Of a DNA stretch of 64,000 nucleotides, positions 55,344-64,000 are shown piece by piece. The notes under the pieces are model-generated. The model had not been told where the DNA came from. It made no database searches and worked only from the letters and a program-made list of their open reading frames with translations. A program made the position numbers and the translations under genes. Positions within the stretch are counted from its first letter, which is position 1. Each line of letters begins with the position of its first letter. The stretch spans positions 62,001 to 126,000 of the forward strand of contig PZPC01000003.1 of NCBI GenBank assembly GCA_003045895.1. The letters run 5' to 3'. Source of the stretch: Bacteroidota bacterium (GTDB lineage: Bacteria > Bacteroidota > Bacteroidia > Chitinophagales > Saprospiraceae).

Positions 55344-55648
55344 GCATGTCTACGCCGCTATTTGCATGCCTGGCTTTTGGGCCATCTTTTGCCACGAAAA
55401 GATGGCGAAGAAAACCGGGGGTCAAGAAACAGGCGAGTCTGCATGTGGAGGACTGTATTTTTCCAGGAGGTAGTTGTGATTTTCTGTACGGATTTGCAAT
55501 TGAAATGCTTTTTTTGATAAAAAAAATCACCACTACGCAGCAGTATGCCATGGTCAAAGCAATGACCGCGGCCCAGTCGTATATTGCGTACCCTTAAAAA
55601 GTTAAAAGTAAAACCCCTACCTTTCGACCTTCCAACGCAACAGCTATT
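55344..55648. other. Non-coding region carrying a palindromic element
   Basis: This 305-nt stretch contains the palindrome described separately and an ORF (55346-55597) that I judge non-coding. The sequence just before the metalloprotease gene contains TACCTTTC, a weak -7-like match. Confidence 0.45.
55381..55406. repeat. Palindrome, possibly a REP-like dispersed element
   Basis: GCCATCTTTT, a 6-nt centre, and AAAAGATGGC form a perfect 10-bp inverted repeat. Short palindromic modules like this are often dispersed in Bacteroidota intergenic regions; only one copy is in the window. Confidence 0.45.
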
Positions 55649-58108
55649 ATGAAAAACTTTTTCCTGACACTTTTTCTGCTCGCCAGTATGGCTCCTATCC
55701 TCACGGGCCAAAAAACGGATACTGTTCCCAAGTCCATCGCTGACCTCATCAAAGACTGCACGGCGTACGAGGGGTACTTCAACTTCTACTGGAACGAAAA
55801 GAGCGGCAAGCTCTACCTCGAGATCAACCGGCTACAGGAGGAATTTCTCTACGTCAACAGCCTTTCGGGGGGCGTAGGCTCCAACGACCTGGGCCTGGAT
55901 CGCAACCAGTTGGGTTCGGACCGGATCGTAAAATTCGTGCGTTCGGGGCCCAAGGTGCTGCTCGTGGAACCCAATTACCGCTACCGGGCCGTGAGTGACA
56001 ACGCCGAAGAGCGCCAGTCGGTGGTGGATGCCTTTGCCCAGTCGGTGCTCTGGGGGTTCAAAGTCGAGGCCAGCACGGAGGACCGGGTACTCATCGACCT
56101 GATGCCGTTTCTGCTGCGCGATGCCCACGACGTCATCGGCCGCCTGAAAAGCAACAAGCAGGGCACCTTTAAAGTCGAGGGCAGCCGCAGCATCCTCAAC
56201 CTGGAGCGCTGCAAGGCTTTCCCAAAAAACATAGAACTCGACGCCCTCGTCACCTTCGTAGGCGATGCCGAAGGTAGGTTGCTGCGCTCGGTGGCGCCCA
56301 ACGCCAATATGTTTTCCGTGAACCAGCACCACAGTTTTGTGGCGTTGCCGGAGCCGGGCTATAAACCCCGCGTCTTCGATACGCGCTCCGGGTATTTCCC
56401 GTTCAGCTACTACGATTATGCTACGCCCATTGACCAGCCCCTGGAAAAGCGGTTCATCACCCGCCACCGGCTCGCCAAGAAAGACCCCTCGGCGGAGTTG
56501 AGCGACCCCGTAGAACCGATCATTTACTACCTCGACCGCGGCACCCCCGAGCCTATTCGCTCGGCCCTGCTCGAAGGCGGGCGCTGGTGGAACGAAGCTT
56601 TTGCCGCAGCGGGCTACCGCGATGCCTTCCGGGTAGAGGTACTGCCCCCCGATGCCGACCCCATGGATGTGCGCTACAACGTCATCAACTGGACCCACCG
56701 CAGCACCCGGGGCTGGAGCTACGGCAGCTCGGTGGTGGATCCCCGCACCGGCGAAATCATCAAAGGCCACGTGCTGTTGGGCAGCCTGCGCGTCCGCCAG
56801 GATTTCCTGATTGCCCAGGGGATGGTAGAAGCTTACGCCAACGGCACCGAAGCTGATCCGCGCCTGCTGGAGCTGGCCCTGGCCCGGTTGCGCCAGTTGT
56901 CGGCTCACGAAATCGGACACACCCTGGGCCTGGCCCACAACTTTGCGGCCAGCTACAACGACCGGGCCTCCGTCATGGATTACCCGCACCCCTACTTCCG
57001 CCTCGATGCCGAAGGCAATATGGCTTTCGACCAGGCCTATGCTACCGGTATCGGCGCCTGGGACAAGCGCACCATCCTGTACGGTTACCAGGATTTTCCT
57101 GCGAACCTGCCCGAGGATGCCGGCCTGCAGTCGATTCTGGCTGGCAACGCTTCCCTGGGGCTCCTGTACCTGTCGGACCCCGACGCCCGCCCGGTCTACG
57201 GTGCTCACCCAACGGGTCACCTCTGGGACAACGGCCAGTCGGCTACCGAAGAATTGCGTCGTATGAGCCTGTTGCGCAAGAAAGCCCTCATCAATTTCAG
57301 TGAGAAAAATATTCCGGAAGGAGCACCGCTGTCTACGTTGGAAGACGTGCTGGCGCCGCTGTATTTCATGCACCGCTACCAGGTGGAAGCCGTGGCCAAA
57401 GTGGTGGGTGGGGTCAACTACACCTACGCTGTGCGCGGCGAGACCGGGGCCGACGTGGCCCAGGTGACCATCATCGATAACGACGAACAGCGCGGCGCCT
57501 TCAAGGCCCTGTTGGAGACACTGAACCCCGACTTCCTGGCCATCCCCGAGCACATTCTGGAACTCATTCCGCCACCGGCCTACGGGTACGACCGGGGCCG
57601 CGAACAGTTCACTATCCATACCGGCCTGCCCCTCGATCCCCTGGCTGCTGCCGAAGCTTCGGCCGACTACACCTTTACTTTTTTGTTCAATCCGCAACGT
57701 ATGGCCCGCCTCGTCGAGCAGGCAGCCCGCAAGCCTTACTTCCTCTCGGCTACCGAAATACTGGCTTCCACCCGGCGCCAGTTGCAGGAGCAGGTGAGCG
57801 GCGGCGCCGGCAACTACCAGCATGCCATTGCCCGCGTCGTGGAGCAACGCTTTGTGTACCACCTTCTCCAACTCGCGGCCATGAAAAACATCCAACCCCA
57901 GGTAGCTGCTACGGCCTTGTCGTCGTTGATCGACATCCAGGGGCAGCTTCCGGAGCGCATCGCCAACAGCTCGGCCAACAGTCCTGATCGGGCCCACCTG
58001 CGCTACCTCCTGGACCAGATAGAACAGTTTCGCCGCAACCCCGCCGAGTTCAAGGTGCCACCTGCTCCGAGTTTGCCCGACGGGTCGCCGATCGGGTGTG
58101 GGGAATAA
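55649..58108 (+). CDS. Secreted zinc-dependent metalloprotease (DUF5117 type)
   Basis: An 819-residue exported protease. Signal peptide about 1-20. The central region matches the Bacteroidota zinc metalloprotease family with DUF5117-like segments (FNFYWNEKSGKLYLEI, YVNSLSGGVGSNDLGLDRNQ). The zinc motif HEIGHTLGLAH lies at residues 420-430 (H420, E421, H424, H430), with downstream SVMDYPHP acting as the Met-turn-like segment. It has no T9SS domain, so it probably stays periplasmic or outer-membrane associated. The permease gene follows after 60 nt. Confidence 0.9.
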   Translation: MKNFFLTLFLLASMAPILTGQKTDTVPKSIADLIKDCTAYEGYFNFYWNEKSGKLYLEINRLQEEFLYVNSLSGGVGSNDLGLDRNQLGSDRIVKFVRSGPKVLLVEPNYRYRAVSDNAEERQSVVDAFAQSVLWGFKVEASTEDRVLIDLMPFLLRDAHDVIGRLKSNKQGTFKVEGSRSILNLERCKAFPKNIELDALVTFVGDAEGRLLRSVAPNANMFSVNQHHSFVALPEPGYKPRVFDTRSGYFPFSYYDYATPIDQPLEKRFITRHRLAKKDPSAELSDPVEPIIYYLDRGTPEPIRSALLEGGRWWNEAFAAAGYRDAFRVEVLPPDADPMDVRYNVINWTHRSTRGWSYGSSVVDPRTGEIIKGHVLLGSLRVRQDFLIAQGMVEAYANGTEADPRLLELALARLRQLSAHEIGHTLGLAHNFAASYNDRASVMDYPHPYFRLDAEGNMAFDQAYATGIGAWDKRTILYGYQDFPANLPEDAGLQSILAGNASLGLLYLSDPDARPVYGAHPTGHLWDNGQSATEELRRMSLLRKKALINFSEKNIPEGAPLSTLEDVLAPLYFMHRYQVEAVAKVVGGVNYTYAVRGETGADVAQVTIIDNDEQRGAFKALLETLNPDFLAIPEHILELIPPPAYGYDRGREQFTIHTGLPLDPLAAAEASADYTFTFLFNPQRMARLVEQAARKPYFLSATEILASTRRQLQEQVSGGAGNYQHAIARVVEQRFVYHLLQLAAMKNIQPQVAATALSSLIDIQGQLPERIANSSANSPDRAHLRYLLDQIEQFRRNPAEFKVPPAPSLPDGSPIGCGE

Positions 58109-58168
58109 CGATTAACAACTTGCCTGGTCACCCCGGCGCTTAATAGCCATCCATTAACCCAACCGCCC

Positions 58169-59449
58169 ATGCTCACCGATAAAATAGGATTACTGCCTAC
58201 CACGGCGCTGGTTGTTGGCAACATGGTGGGGTCGGGGATATTTCTGTTGCCGGCTGCACTGGCGGTGTACGGCGGCATCAGTATGCTGGGGTGGGTGTGC
58301 TCGTCGGTGGGAGCGATCTTGCTGGCGCTGGTATTTGGCAACCTCAGCCGCCTGTTGCCCGCGGTTGACGGTGGCCCCTACGCCTACACCCGGGTGGGGC
58401 TGGGCGATTTTCCGGCCTTCCTGGTGGCCTGGGGTTACTGGATCTCCATCTGGAGCACCAACGCGGCGATCGCCGTGGCCCTGGTGGGCTACCTGGGCGT
58501 CTTCTTTCCGGCGTTGCAAACCAACAACCTGCTGGCCATCGTTACCGGCCTGGGCTTCATCTGGGGGTTCAGCTGGATCAATACGCGCTCCATCCGCACC
58601 GTGGGCCTGGTACAGCTGGTGACGACGGTGCTGAAAGTTATGCCCCTGCTGTTCATTGGGCTGGTGGGTATCTTTTATATCCAGGCTGACCATTTTGTAC
58701 CCTTCAATCGCAGTGGGGGCTCCAGCTGGTCGGCGATCACGAATACCACCATGCTCACCCTGTTTGCCTACCTGGGCATGGAAAGTGCGACCATCCCTGG
58801 CCGCAGCATAAAAAATGCCGCGACTACGGTGCGCCGCGCCACCATCATCGGTACGGGGCTCACCATTGGGCTGTACCTGCTCAGTTCGGCGGCCGTCATG
58901 GGTATCGTACCACTAGCGGTGCTGGCCACGTCTACGGCGCCGTTTGCCGATGCTGCCGCTATCTTCTGGGGCCCTGCTGCGCGGTACATTGTGGCTGCCG
59001 GTGCCGTGGTCTCCACCATGGGCGCCCTCAATGGCTGGATCCTGATCCAGGGGCAGATTCCGCTGGCAGCAGCCCAGGATGGCCTGTTTCCCCATTTTTT
59101 TGGCCGCCTCAACGTCCGGGAAAGGCCCGCCCTGGGGATTGTCCTGTCGAGCGTCCTGGTGTCGGGGCTGATGCTGCTGAACTATTCGAAAAGCCTGGTT
59201 GGTGCTTTCACTTTCATGATGACCTTATCGACGCTCGCCGTGATTACGCCTTACCTCTTTTCTACCGCCAGCTACGCCCTGCTGGTTCGCAAAGCGGGAT
59301 TGCCACAAAAAAGTGGGCAACTGGGGTTGGCGCTCGCCGCTTTTTGTTTTTCTTTATGGATCATCGTGGGTTGCGGGCAGGAGGTGGTCTTCTGGGGCTT
59401 CTTGTTGCTGATGGCAGGCATTCCGTTTTACGTGGGTTTGAAGGAGTAA
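58169..59449 (+). CDS. APC-superfamily amino acid permease
   Basis: A 426-residue inner-membrane transporter with about 12 helices. The N-terminal APC signature is GNMVGSGIFLLPAAL; PYAYTRVGLGDFPAFLVAWGYW and YLGMESATIPGRSI also fit. It resembles the AdiC/PotE-type antiporter subgroup, which carries arginine, agmatine or polyamines, but the substrate cannot be fixed by eye. A Rieske oxygenase gene starts 65 nt downstream, so the two may act on one amine compound. Confidence 0.9.
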   Translation: MLTDKIGLLPTTALVVGNMVGSGIFLLPAALAVYGGISMLGWVCSSVGAILLALVFGNLSRLLPAVDGGPYAYTRVGLGDFPAFLVAWGYWISIWSTNAAIAVALVGYLGVFFPALQTNNLLAIVTGLGFIWGFSWINTRSIRTVGLVQLVTTVLKVMPLLFIGLVGIFYIQADHFVPFNRSGGSSWSAITNTTMLTLFAYLGMESATIPGRSIKNAATTVRRATIIGTGLTIGLYLLSSAAVMGIVPLAVLATSTAPFADAAAIFWGPAARYIVAAGAVVSTMGALNGWILIQGQIPLAAAQDGLFPHFFGRLNVRERPALGIVLSSVLVSGLMLLNYSKSLVGAFTFMMTLSTLAVITPYLFSTASYALLVRKAGLPQKSGQLGLALAAFCFSLWIIVGCGQEVVFWGFLLLMAGIPFYVGLKE

Positions 59450-59514
59450 GCAGGAGGGCACGCAGCAACCCGACGGGCAAGTAAGCGCAAGTTTTGTCAA
59501 AGCAGTAAAATACC

Positions 59515-60603
59515 ATGAACTACAACTACCACATCGATCCAGATATCCGCAAGGCGGAGACCTTACCCGCCGCCTTTTACCAGGACGACGGTGTTTTTGC
59601 GGCCCTCAAAACCCGCGTTTTTGCGCGTTCCTGGCAGTGGATTGGGGATGTGTCGCTGGTGCCGCTGGCCCGTTCGGTGTATCCTTTTTTCTTGCTGGAA
59701 AATTTCTTGTCGGAACCCCTGGTGCTGACCCGCGGCGCCGATGACGAGTTGCACTGCCTGAGCAACGTCTGCACCCACCGGGCCAACCTGGTGGCCTATC
59801 ACCCGGGGCAGGCAGCTGGCCTGGTATGCGGCTACCACGGTCGGCGCTTCGGCCTGGATGGCGCTTTTCAGCGGATGCCGGAGTTTGCGGAAGCAGAAAA
59901 TTTCCCCCGCCCCTGCGACCACCTCCACATCTTTCCCCTCGAGCAGTGGGGCCCTTTCCTGTTTGCCGGGTTGGAACCAGCCTTCGACCTGGCCGGCATG
60001 CTGGAAGCGCTGAACCGACGCATCGGTTTTCTGCCCCTCCACGAATTTCGTTACGACGCCAGTAGCAGCAAAGACTACCTGGTGAATGCCCACTGGGCAC
60101 TGTACTGCGACAATTACCTGGAGGGTTTTCACATCCCCTTCGTGCACGCCGACCTGAACGCGGCGCTGGATTACGGCCGCTACACCACCGAGCTATACGA
60201 TTACGGTAGTTTGCAGATCGGTTATGCCAGCAGCGGGGAGAAGGTTTTTGACTTGCCGGAGGGGCACGTCGATCACGGCCAGCACGTCGCGGCGTACTAC
60301 TTCTGGGTATTTCCCAATATGATGTTCAACTTCTACCCCTGGGGCTTGTCCGTCAACCTGGTAAAACCCATCAGTAAGGACAAAACAAAAGTATCTTTCC
60401 TCACCTACGTCTACGACGAAAGCAAACGCCACAGCGGCGCCGGAGCCCTGCTCGACAAAGTCGAACGCGAGGACGAGTTCGTAGTGGAGGGCGTACACCG
60501 GGGCCTGCAGTCCCGCTTTTATCCCGGCGGCCGGTTTTCTCCTACCCGCGAGCAAGGGGTGCACCACTTTCAGTCGCTGCTGGCCAACGCGCTGCGGGAG
60601 TAG
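59515..60603 (+). CDS. Rieske-type ring-hydroxylating oxygenase alpha subunit
   Basis: A 362-residue iron oxygenase. The Rieske 2Fe-2S ligands are C86/H88 (CTHRAN) and C105/H108 (CGYHGRRF). The mononuclear iron site is DNYLEGFHIPFVH with H206 and H211; the third ligand is presumably an Asp further on. The overall size suits single-component or choline-monooxygenase-like members. No ferredoxin or reductase gene is adjacent. A quaternary amine or aromatic substrate is possible; the neighbouring permease favours an amine. Confidence 0.88.
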   Translation: MNYNYHIDPDIRKAETLPAAFYQDDGVFAALKTRVFARSWQWIGDVSLVPLARSVYPFFLLENFLSEPLVLTRGADDELHCLSNVCTHRANLVAYHPGQAAGLVCGYHGRRFGLDGAFQRMPEFAEAENFPRPCDHLHIFPLEQWGPFLFAGLEPAFDLAGMLEALNRRIGFLPLHEFRYDASSSKDYLVNAHWALYCDNYLEGFHIPFVHADLNAALDYGRYTTELYDYGSLQIGYASSGEKVFDLPEGHVDHGQHVAAYYFWVFPNMMFNFYPWGLSVNLVKPISKDKTKVSFLTYVYDESKRHSGAGALLDKVEREDEFVVEGVHRGLQSRFYPGGRFSPTREQGVHHFQSLLANALRE

Positions 60604-60617
60604 TTTCTACACCCGCT

Positions 60618-60654
60618 TGCCACGTCTTCAGCGTTGCCTGCCACGTCTTCAGCG
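60618..60654 (+). repeat. Two direct copies of a 16-bp sequence
   Basis: TGCCACGTCTTCAGCG occurs at 60618-60633 and 60639-60654, just downstream of the oxygenase gene. Confidence 0.75.
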
Positions 60655-60662
60655 CCTGCCTC

Positions 60663-60729
60663 TTCCCACTTCCCACCTCCGACTTCCGACTTTGGCCACC
60701 TCCGACTTTGGCCCCTTCCCACTTCCTAC
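60663..60729. repeat. Degenerate heptanucleotide tandem repeat
   Basis: Units of the form TTCCCAC, CTCCGAC and TTCCGAC run in series, broken by two TTTGGCCAC/TTTGGCCCC units. The last unit includes the stop codon of the minus-strand gene. Similar short repeats are common between Bacteroidota genes. Confidence 0.75.
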
Positions 60730-63700
60730 CTTACCAAAATAACCTCTCCCTTAAAAACCGCTACGTGCCCGTCGAGAAACTCGATTTCGGCCACGTAAAC
60801 AAACACCGCGTTGTTCAAGGGGTCACCGGCCAAAGTGCCGTCCCAGCCATAGCTCGGGTCGTTGGTGGGAAAGTCGTGGGCATAAAAGACTTCATTTCCC
60901 CAGCGATTGAAGATCGAGAGATTCCGGACCTGCGCCACCGTGCCCTGCCCGGAGAAGATGTAGAACAACTCATTTACCCCGTCACCGTTGGGCGAGAAAG
61001 CCGTGGGGATATAGACGGGGAAATCCTTATTGACCAGGATGCGCAGAAGAACTTCCGCCGCACAGCCATCAGCGGTAGCTACGCGCAGGCGGTAGCGGGT
61101 GCTCTCGGTGGGGCGAACGACGGGGGTGAGACAATCCCGGCAGCTGAACGAACCCTCACCTTCCCATTCGATGAAAGGTAGGTCCTCGGGCAAGTAATTG
61201 GTTTGTACCACGAGCTGAATACTGTCACCCAGGTCCAGCTCCAGATCGGTTGCCCCGATGTACAATTGGATCGAATCGGGTTGAACCAGGTCGAGCGTGG
61301 CGGCATATACACAGCCATTGCTGTCTTCTACCAGGCTGGCGTACGGGCCGGCCGGCAGGTTGGGGAAGAAGCTTTGGGGCTGCAAGCTTTGTCCGCCGTT
61401 GATGGAATACACATACGGCGGCGTGCCACCCTGAACCGATACGAAGTTGATGGCTCCCCGATCGCCAAAACACAGGGGCTGCACCGTTTCAATCACCGCT
61501 ACGGGAATATCCTGGGCAACAACGACCTGGTCACTGTCTACACAACCATTGCTGGTGTTTGTGACTTGCAGTACGTAGGTTCCGGCCTGCGTAATGGCGG
61601 GCAAAAGGGTATTGGCAGCCGCAATGATTTGTCCACCGGTGGCCGTCCACTGGTACGCAAAGTTGCTGCCCTGGGAAGAAGCCTGCCCATTGAGGGTACT
61701 GCTGTTGGTGGTACAGCTCAGGTCGAAATCAGCGCCAGCTGCCGCGACGGGTACCTGGATGTCCTGGTTGACCATCAGGTTGGCGCTGTTGCTGCAACCG
61801 TTGGTCGGATTGAGAATCGTGAGGGTATAAACGCCCGGTGCGCCAACAACGGGAGAGAGGTTATCCGTACCGCTGATCAGCTGGCCGTTGGGGGTGGTCC
61901 AGGTATAAACCAGCCCCGCCGAACTACTGGAGGCCGTGGCGTCCAGGGTCGTCGTCGTGAGCAGGCAGGTCAGTACGGCCGGGGGCGCAAAGGTAATGCT
62001 GGGTACCGCGGCATCCTGGCCTACCGCTACCGATGCGCTTGTGCTACATCCATTACGGGTATTGCTGATCAGCAATTGATAAGTGCCGGGTTGGCTGATC
62101 TCCGGTTGCAAGGTGCTGGCGCCCTGCTCTATTTGGCCATTGGCAGTGGTCCACAACAGCGAGAAGGGCATACCCGTCGAGGAACCCTCGGCGTGGAGTA
62201 GCAGAGTGCTGTTGCTACAACTCAAAATTTCAGGGGTGGCAATGGTGATGACGGGGGCAAGGGTGTCTTGCACCACGGTGATCGCCAGGGTATCGGTGCA
62301 ACCGTTGTCCTGGTCGGTCAGCAGCAGGCCATAATTGCCGGGGGTGACGACGTCAACCGCCGCCGTAGCGGATAGGAGGTTGCCCGCGCCGTTCAGCCAG
62401 GCAAAACCCAGGTTGCTGCCACTGCTGCCGTTGGCCGCCAGGGTTACCGTGGGGGTGATACAGTCGAGGGTGTCGACCGGGGCGAGCACAATACCTGGGG
62501 GGGTCAGACTGGCCGTTACCTGTACCTGGTTTTCGGCCTGGCAACCGTTGTCGGTGTTCACGATCGTCAGGAGGTAAGCTCCGGCGGTTGCTGCGGTGGC
62601 ATTCGAGCTGCTGGTGCCGCCCACGAGTTGGCCGTCGGCCGTCGACCAACGGTACGTCGGGTTAGTCCCGAGGCTGCTGCTGCCGCTGCCGTCCAGGGTG
62701 ATGCTGGGCTGGGTACAGTCAATGCGCTGTGGTGGAGCGATCGCTACCAGGGGCGGATCGTCATTGGCCAGTACCGTTACGGTGGTTTCAGCGGTACACC
62801 CATTTTGGTCGTCGGTGAGCACCAGGGTGTAGCTGCCGGCTGCGGTGACGGTAGGGCTGCCCGAGGTTGCGTTGGCGCTGATGTTGCCATCTACTGTCGA
62901 CCAACTGAAGCCCAGTGCCTGGCCATTGCTGCCAGTAGCATCGAGATCCACGGCCAACGTCAGACAATCCAGGGTGTCGGGCGCCGCAACAACGATCACT
63001 GGTAGCAGGCGATCCACGGCCACCGTCAACTGAGCCACTTGGCTACAGCCATTGTCGGTATTGGTCAGGGTGAGGGTATAGTCGCCACTGGCCGTAACGG
63101 AAGGCAGGGGCGTAGCGGGGTTCGCAATGACCGCACCACCAGCGTGGCTCCAGGCGTAGGCCAGGTTGCCACTACCACTACTGGCACTGGCATCGAGGGT
63201 GAGGAAGGTGTCGCGGCAGGTCAGCACACCCGGGGGCGCCAATTGGATAACGGGTGCCAGGGTGTCGATTGCGACGGTCGTTGTTGCAGTGGCGGTACAA
63301 TCGTTATCCGTATTGGTGACCAGGAGCGTATAGGTTCCGGCGGCGTCAACCAGGGGCGCCAGGGCAGTGGTGTCGCCCAGGATCTGACCATCCGCAGTCT
63401 GCCAACGGTAAGTGAAATTTATACCCTGATCGGAGCCACTGCCGTCCAGCGACAACTGCTGGCGGTCGCAATTCAGGGGCGGAGCAGGCGCTGCATTGGC
63501 CACGGGAGGCGTATCGTTGCGCGTGACTACCACGCTGGCTGCCACCTCGCACTGGTTGTCCGTGTTGACGACGGTGAAAGTGTAGGTGCCAGTGGCTGTA
63601 GCGCTGGCCACGAGGCTGTCGGCGGCACCGCTGATTTGACCATCGCCGCTGATCCAGCTATAGACGAAAGTGGCGCCCTGGCTGCTGCCGTCGGCGCGGA

Positions 63701-63998
63701 GGTCGATGCTGTTGCGGCTACAGGTCAGGGTAGCGGGGGGTAAAATCTGGACGGTAGGTCGTAGCGTATCCTGCACCACGGTCACCATGGCGCTGTTGGT
63801 GCAGTCGTTGTTGGTATTGGTAATTTCCAGGATATAGGTTCCGCCCTGGGTAACCATTGGCGACAAGCCATTCTGGCCACTGGCAAAGGCCCCGTCAGGG
63901 GTCATCCAGTTGAGGGTGAAGTCCGCGCCGTTGTCAGAGCCCGTTGCGTCGAGCAGCAGGCTGGTGGTCAGGCAGTCGAGGGTATCATTCTCCACAAT
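60726..63998 (-). CDS. Repeat adhesin-like protein with type B (gliding) T9SS sorting domain, 5' end missing
   Basis: At least 1089 residues; the frame is open to the right edge, so the start is outside the window. Ten tandem beta-sandwich (PKD/Ig-like) repeats of about 83 residues each have a core TLDC...SWxxxxG and end GxYxLxxTNTxNGC, with two cysteines per unit, probably paired. A SprB-like repeat (PLCFGDRGAINFVSVQGGTPPY) and one more beta domain follow. The last 90 residues are a gliding-motility C-terminal (type B) sorting domain (IPTAFSPNGDGVNELFYIF, IFNRWGNEVFYA, GWDGTLAGDPLNNAVFVYV). It should be secreted by T9SS and act as a surface adhesin. Confidence 0.88.
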   Translation of the reverse strand: MVENDTLDCLTTSLLLDATGSDNGADFTLNWMTPDGAFASGQNGLSPMVTQGGTYILEITNTNNDCTNSAMVTVVQDTLRPTVQILPPATLTCSRNSIDLRADGSSQGATFVYSWISGDGQISGAADSLVASATATGTYTFTVVNTDNQCEVAASVVVTRNDTPPVANAAPAPPLNCDRQQLSLDGSGSDQGINFTYRWQTADGQILGDTTALAPLVDAAGTYTLLVTNTDNDCTATATTTVAIDTLAPVIQLAPPGVLTCRDTFLTLDASASSGSGNLAYAWSHAGGAVIANPATPLPSVTASGDYTLTLTNTDNGCSQVAQLTVAVDRLLPVIVVAAPDTLDCLTLAVDLDATGSNGQALGFSWSTVDGNISANATSGSPTVTAAGSYTLVLTDDQNGCTAETTVTVLANDDPPLVAIAPPQRIDCTQPSITLDGSGSSSLGTNPTYRWSTADGQLVGGTSSSNATAATAGAYLLTIVNTDNGCQAENQVQVTASLTPPGIVLAPVDTLDCITPTVTLAANGSSGSNLGFAWLNGAGNLLSATAAVDVVTPGNYGLLLTDQDNGCTDTLAITVVQDTLAPVITIATPEILSCSNSTLLLHAEGSSTGMPFSLLWTTANGQIEQGASTLQPEISQPGTYQLLISNTRNGCSTSASVAVGQDAAVPSITFAPPAVLTCLLTTTTLDATASSSSAGLVYTWTTPNGQLISGTDNLSPVVGAPGVYTLTILNPTNGCSNSANLMVNQDIQVPVAAAGADFDLSCTTNSSTLNGQASSQGSNFAYQWTATGGQIIAAANTLLPAITQAGTYVLQVTNTSNGCVDSDQVVVAQDIPVAVIETVQPLCFGDRGAINFVSVQGGTPPYVYSINGGQSLQPQSFFPNLPAGPYASLVEDSNGCVYAATLDLVQPDSIQLYIGATDLELDLGDSIQLVVQTNYLPEDLPFIEWEGEGSFSCRDCLTPVVRPTESTRYRLRVATADGCAAEVLLRILVNKDFPVYIPTAFSPNGDGVNELFYIFSGQGTVAQVRNLSIFNRWGNEVFYAHDFPTNDPSYGWDGTLAGDPLNNAVFVYVAEIEFLDGHVAVFKGEVILVR
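61512..63998 (-). repeat. Ten tandem Ig/PKD-like protein repeats (about 249 bp each)
   Basis: Conserved anchor residues are the Cys in LxC and the closing NGC or DxC. Units have diverged in DNA, so they are protein-level repeats. Confidence 0.8.
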
Positions 63999-64000
63999 TT

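Noticed and set aside
55346-55597. 83-codon frame after the AT-rich lipoprotein gene
   Set aside because: It overlaps a perfect palindrome and has the composition of a spurious ORF generated by repeats; no recognised domain.
55832-57997. 721-codon open frame on the minus strand
   Set aside because: It lies fully opposite the zinc metalloprotease, which has a signal peptide and intact zinc motif. The antisense frame has no domain and is a by-product of GC-rich codon use.
60663-60729. Possible CRISPR array
   Set aside because: The units are 7 nt long and directly adjacent with no spacers; no cas genes are nearby.
1-64000. tRNA, rRNA or riboswitch genes in the intergenic regions
   Set aside because: I read the longer gaps for conserved tRNA arms and known riboswitch cores and saw none; a covariance-model scan would be needed to be certain.

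Overview
The window looks like chromosomal DNA of a free-living Bacteroidota, most likely a Saprospiraceae/Lewinella-type organism. The reasons are several proteins with type IX secretion (T9SS) C-terminal sorting domains, a gliding-motility-type (type B) sorting domain, a PorV/PorQ family protein, a TonB-dependent receptor with an N-terminal carboxypeptidase-like domain, a complete Bat (Bacteroides aerotolerance) operon, CHRD-repeat and reprolysin-like secreted proteins, and Bacteroidota-type promoter elements (TTG, about 19 nt, TAnnTTTG). Base composition is fairly even and GC-rich, except for one AT-rich gene at 54.7-55.3 kb. I recognised no rRNA, tRNA, CRISPR array, prophage or intact insertion sequence.

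Layout. 0-9.3 kb: a peptide transporter cut by the left edge, a secreted reprolysin-like metallopeptidase with a T9SS tail, an ECF sigma factor (TTG start) followed by a trans-envelope anti-sigma/beta-barrel-like protein, a small secreted protein, and a PLP-dependent threonine/serine dehydratase. 9.3-14.3 kb: anhydro-MurNAc kinase and a lipoprotein cytochrome c on the minus strand, then a prohibitin-like SPFH protein, replicative helicase DnaB and a GNAT acetyltransferase. 14.5-15.9 kb: a damaged locus in which an amidase without its N-terminus runs out of frame into the last 31 codons of a clpP gene. 15.9-24.2 kb: a small acidic protein, an aldo/keto reductase, a secreted protein with six CHRD repeats, two tiny membrane proteins and UvrA.

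24.4-32.5 kb: an eight-gene MoxR/Bat operon (moxR, DUF58, a BatD-related membrane protein, batA, batB, batC, a short BatD-like paralogue, full-length batD). 33-42 kb: a three-gene surface system (TonB-dependent receptor, 1361-residue secreted protein, PorV/PorQ protein) in which each gene is followed within 9-12 nt by an inverted repeat. 42-47.5 kb: housekeeping genes (greA, HIT, ruvC, a lysylphosphatidylglycerol-synthase-like membrane protein, DUF3108, DUF4230, rhodanese, pgeF). 47.5-54.3 kb, minus strand: histidine kinase, SGNH lipoprotein, MBL-fold hydrolase and a very large putative outer-membrane protein. 54.7-60.6 kb: an AT-rich lipoprotein gene, a palindromic element, a zinc metalloprotease, an APC permease and a Rieske oxygenase. 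The right end is a heptanucleotide repeat tract and a partial minus-strand adhesin-like protein with ten cysteine-paired repeats and a type B sorting domain.

The strongest leads are the hairpin-punctuated receptor/cargo/PorV operon, the single-protein trans-envelope anti-sigma candidate, the paired BatD proteins and the amidase/clpP chimera. All calls come from reading sequence by eye. No database search was run.
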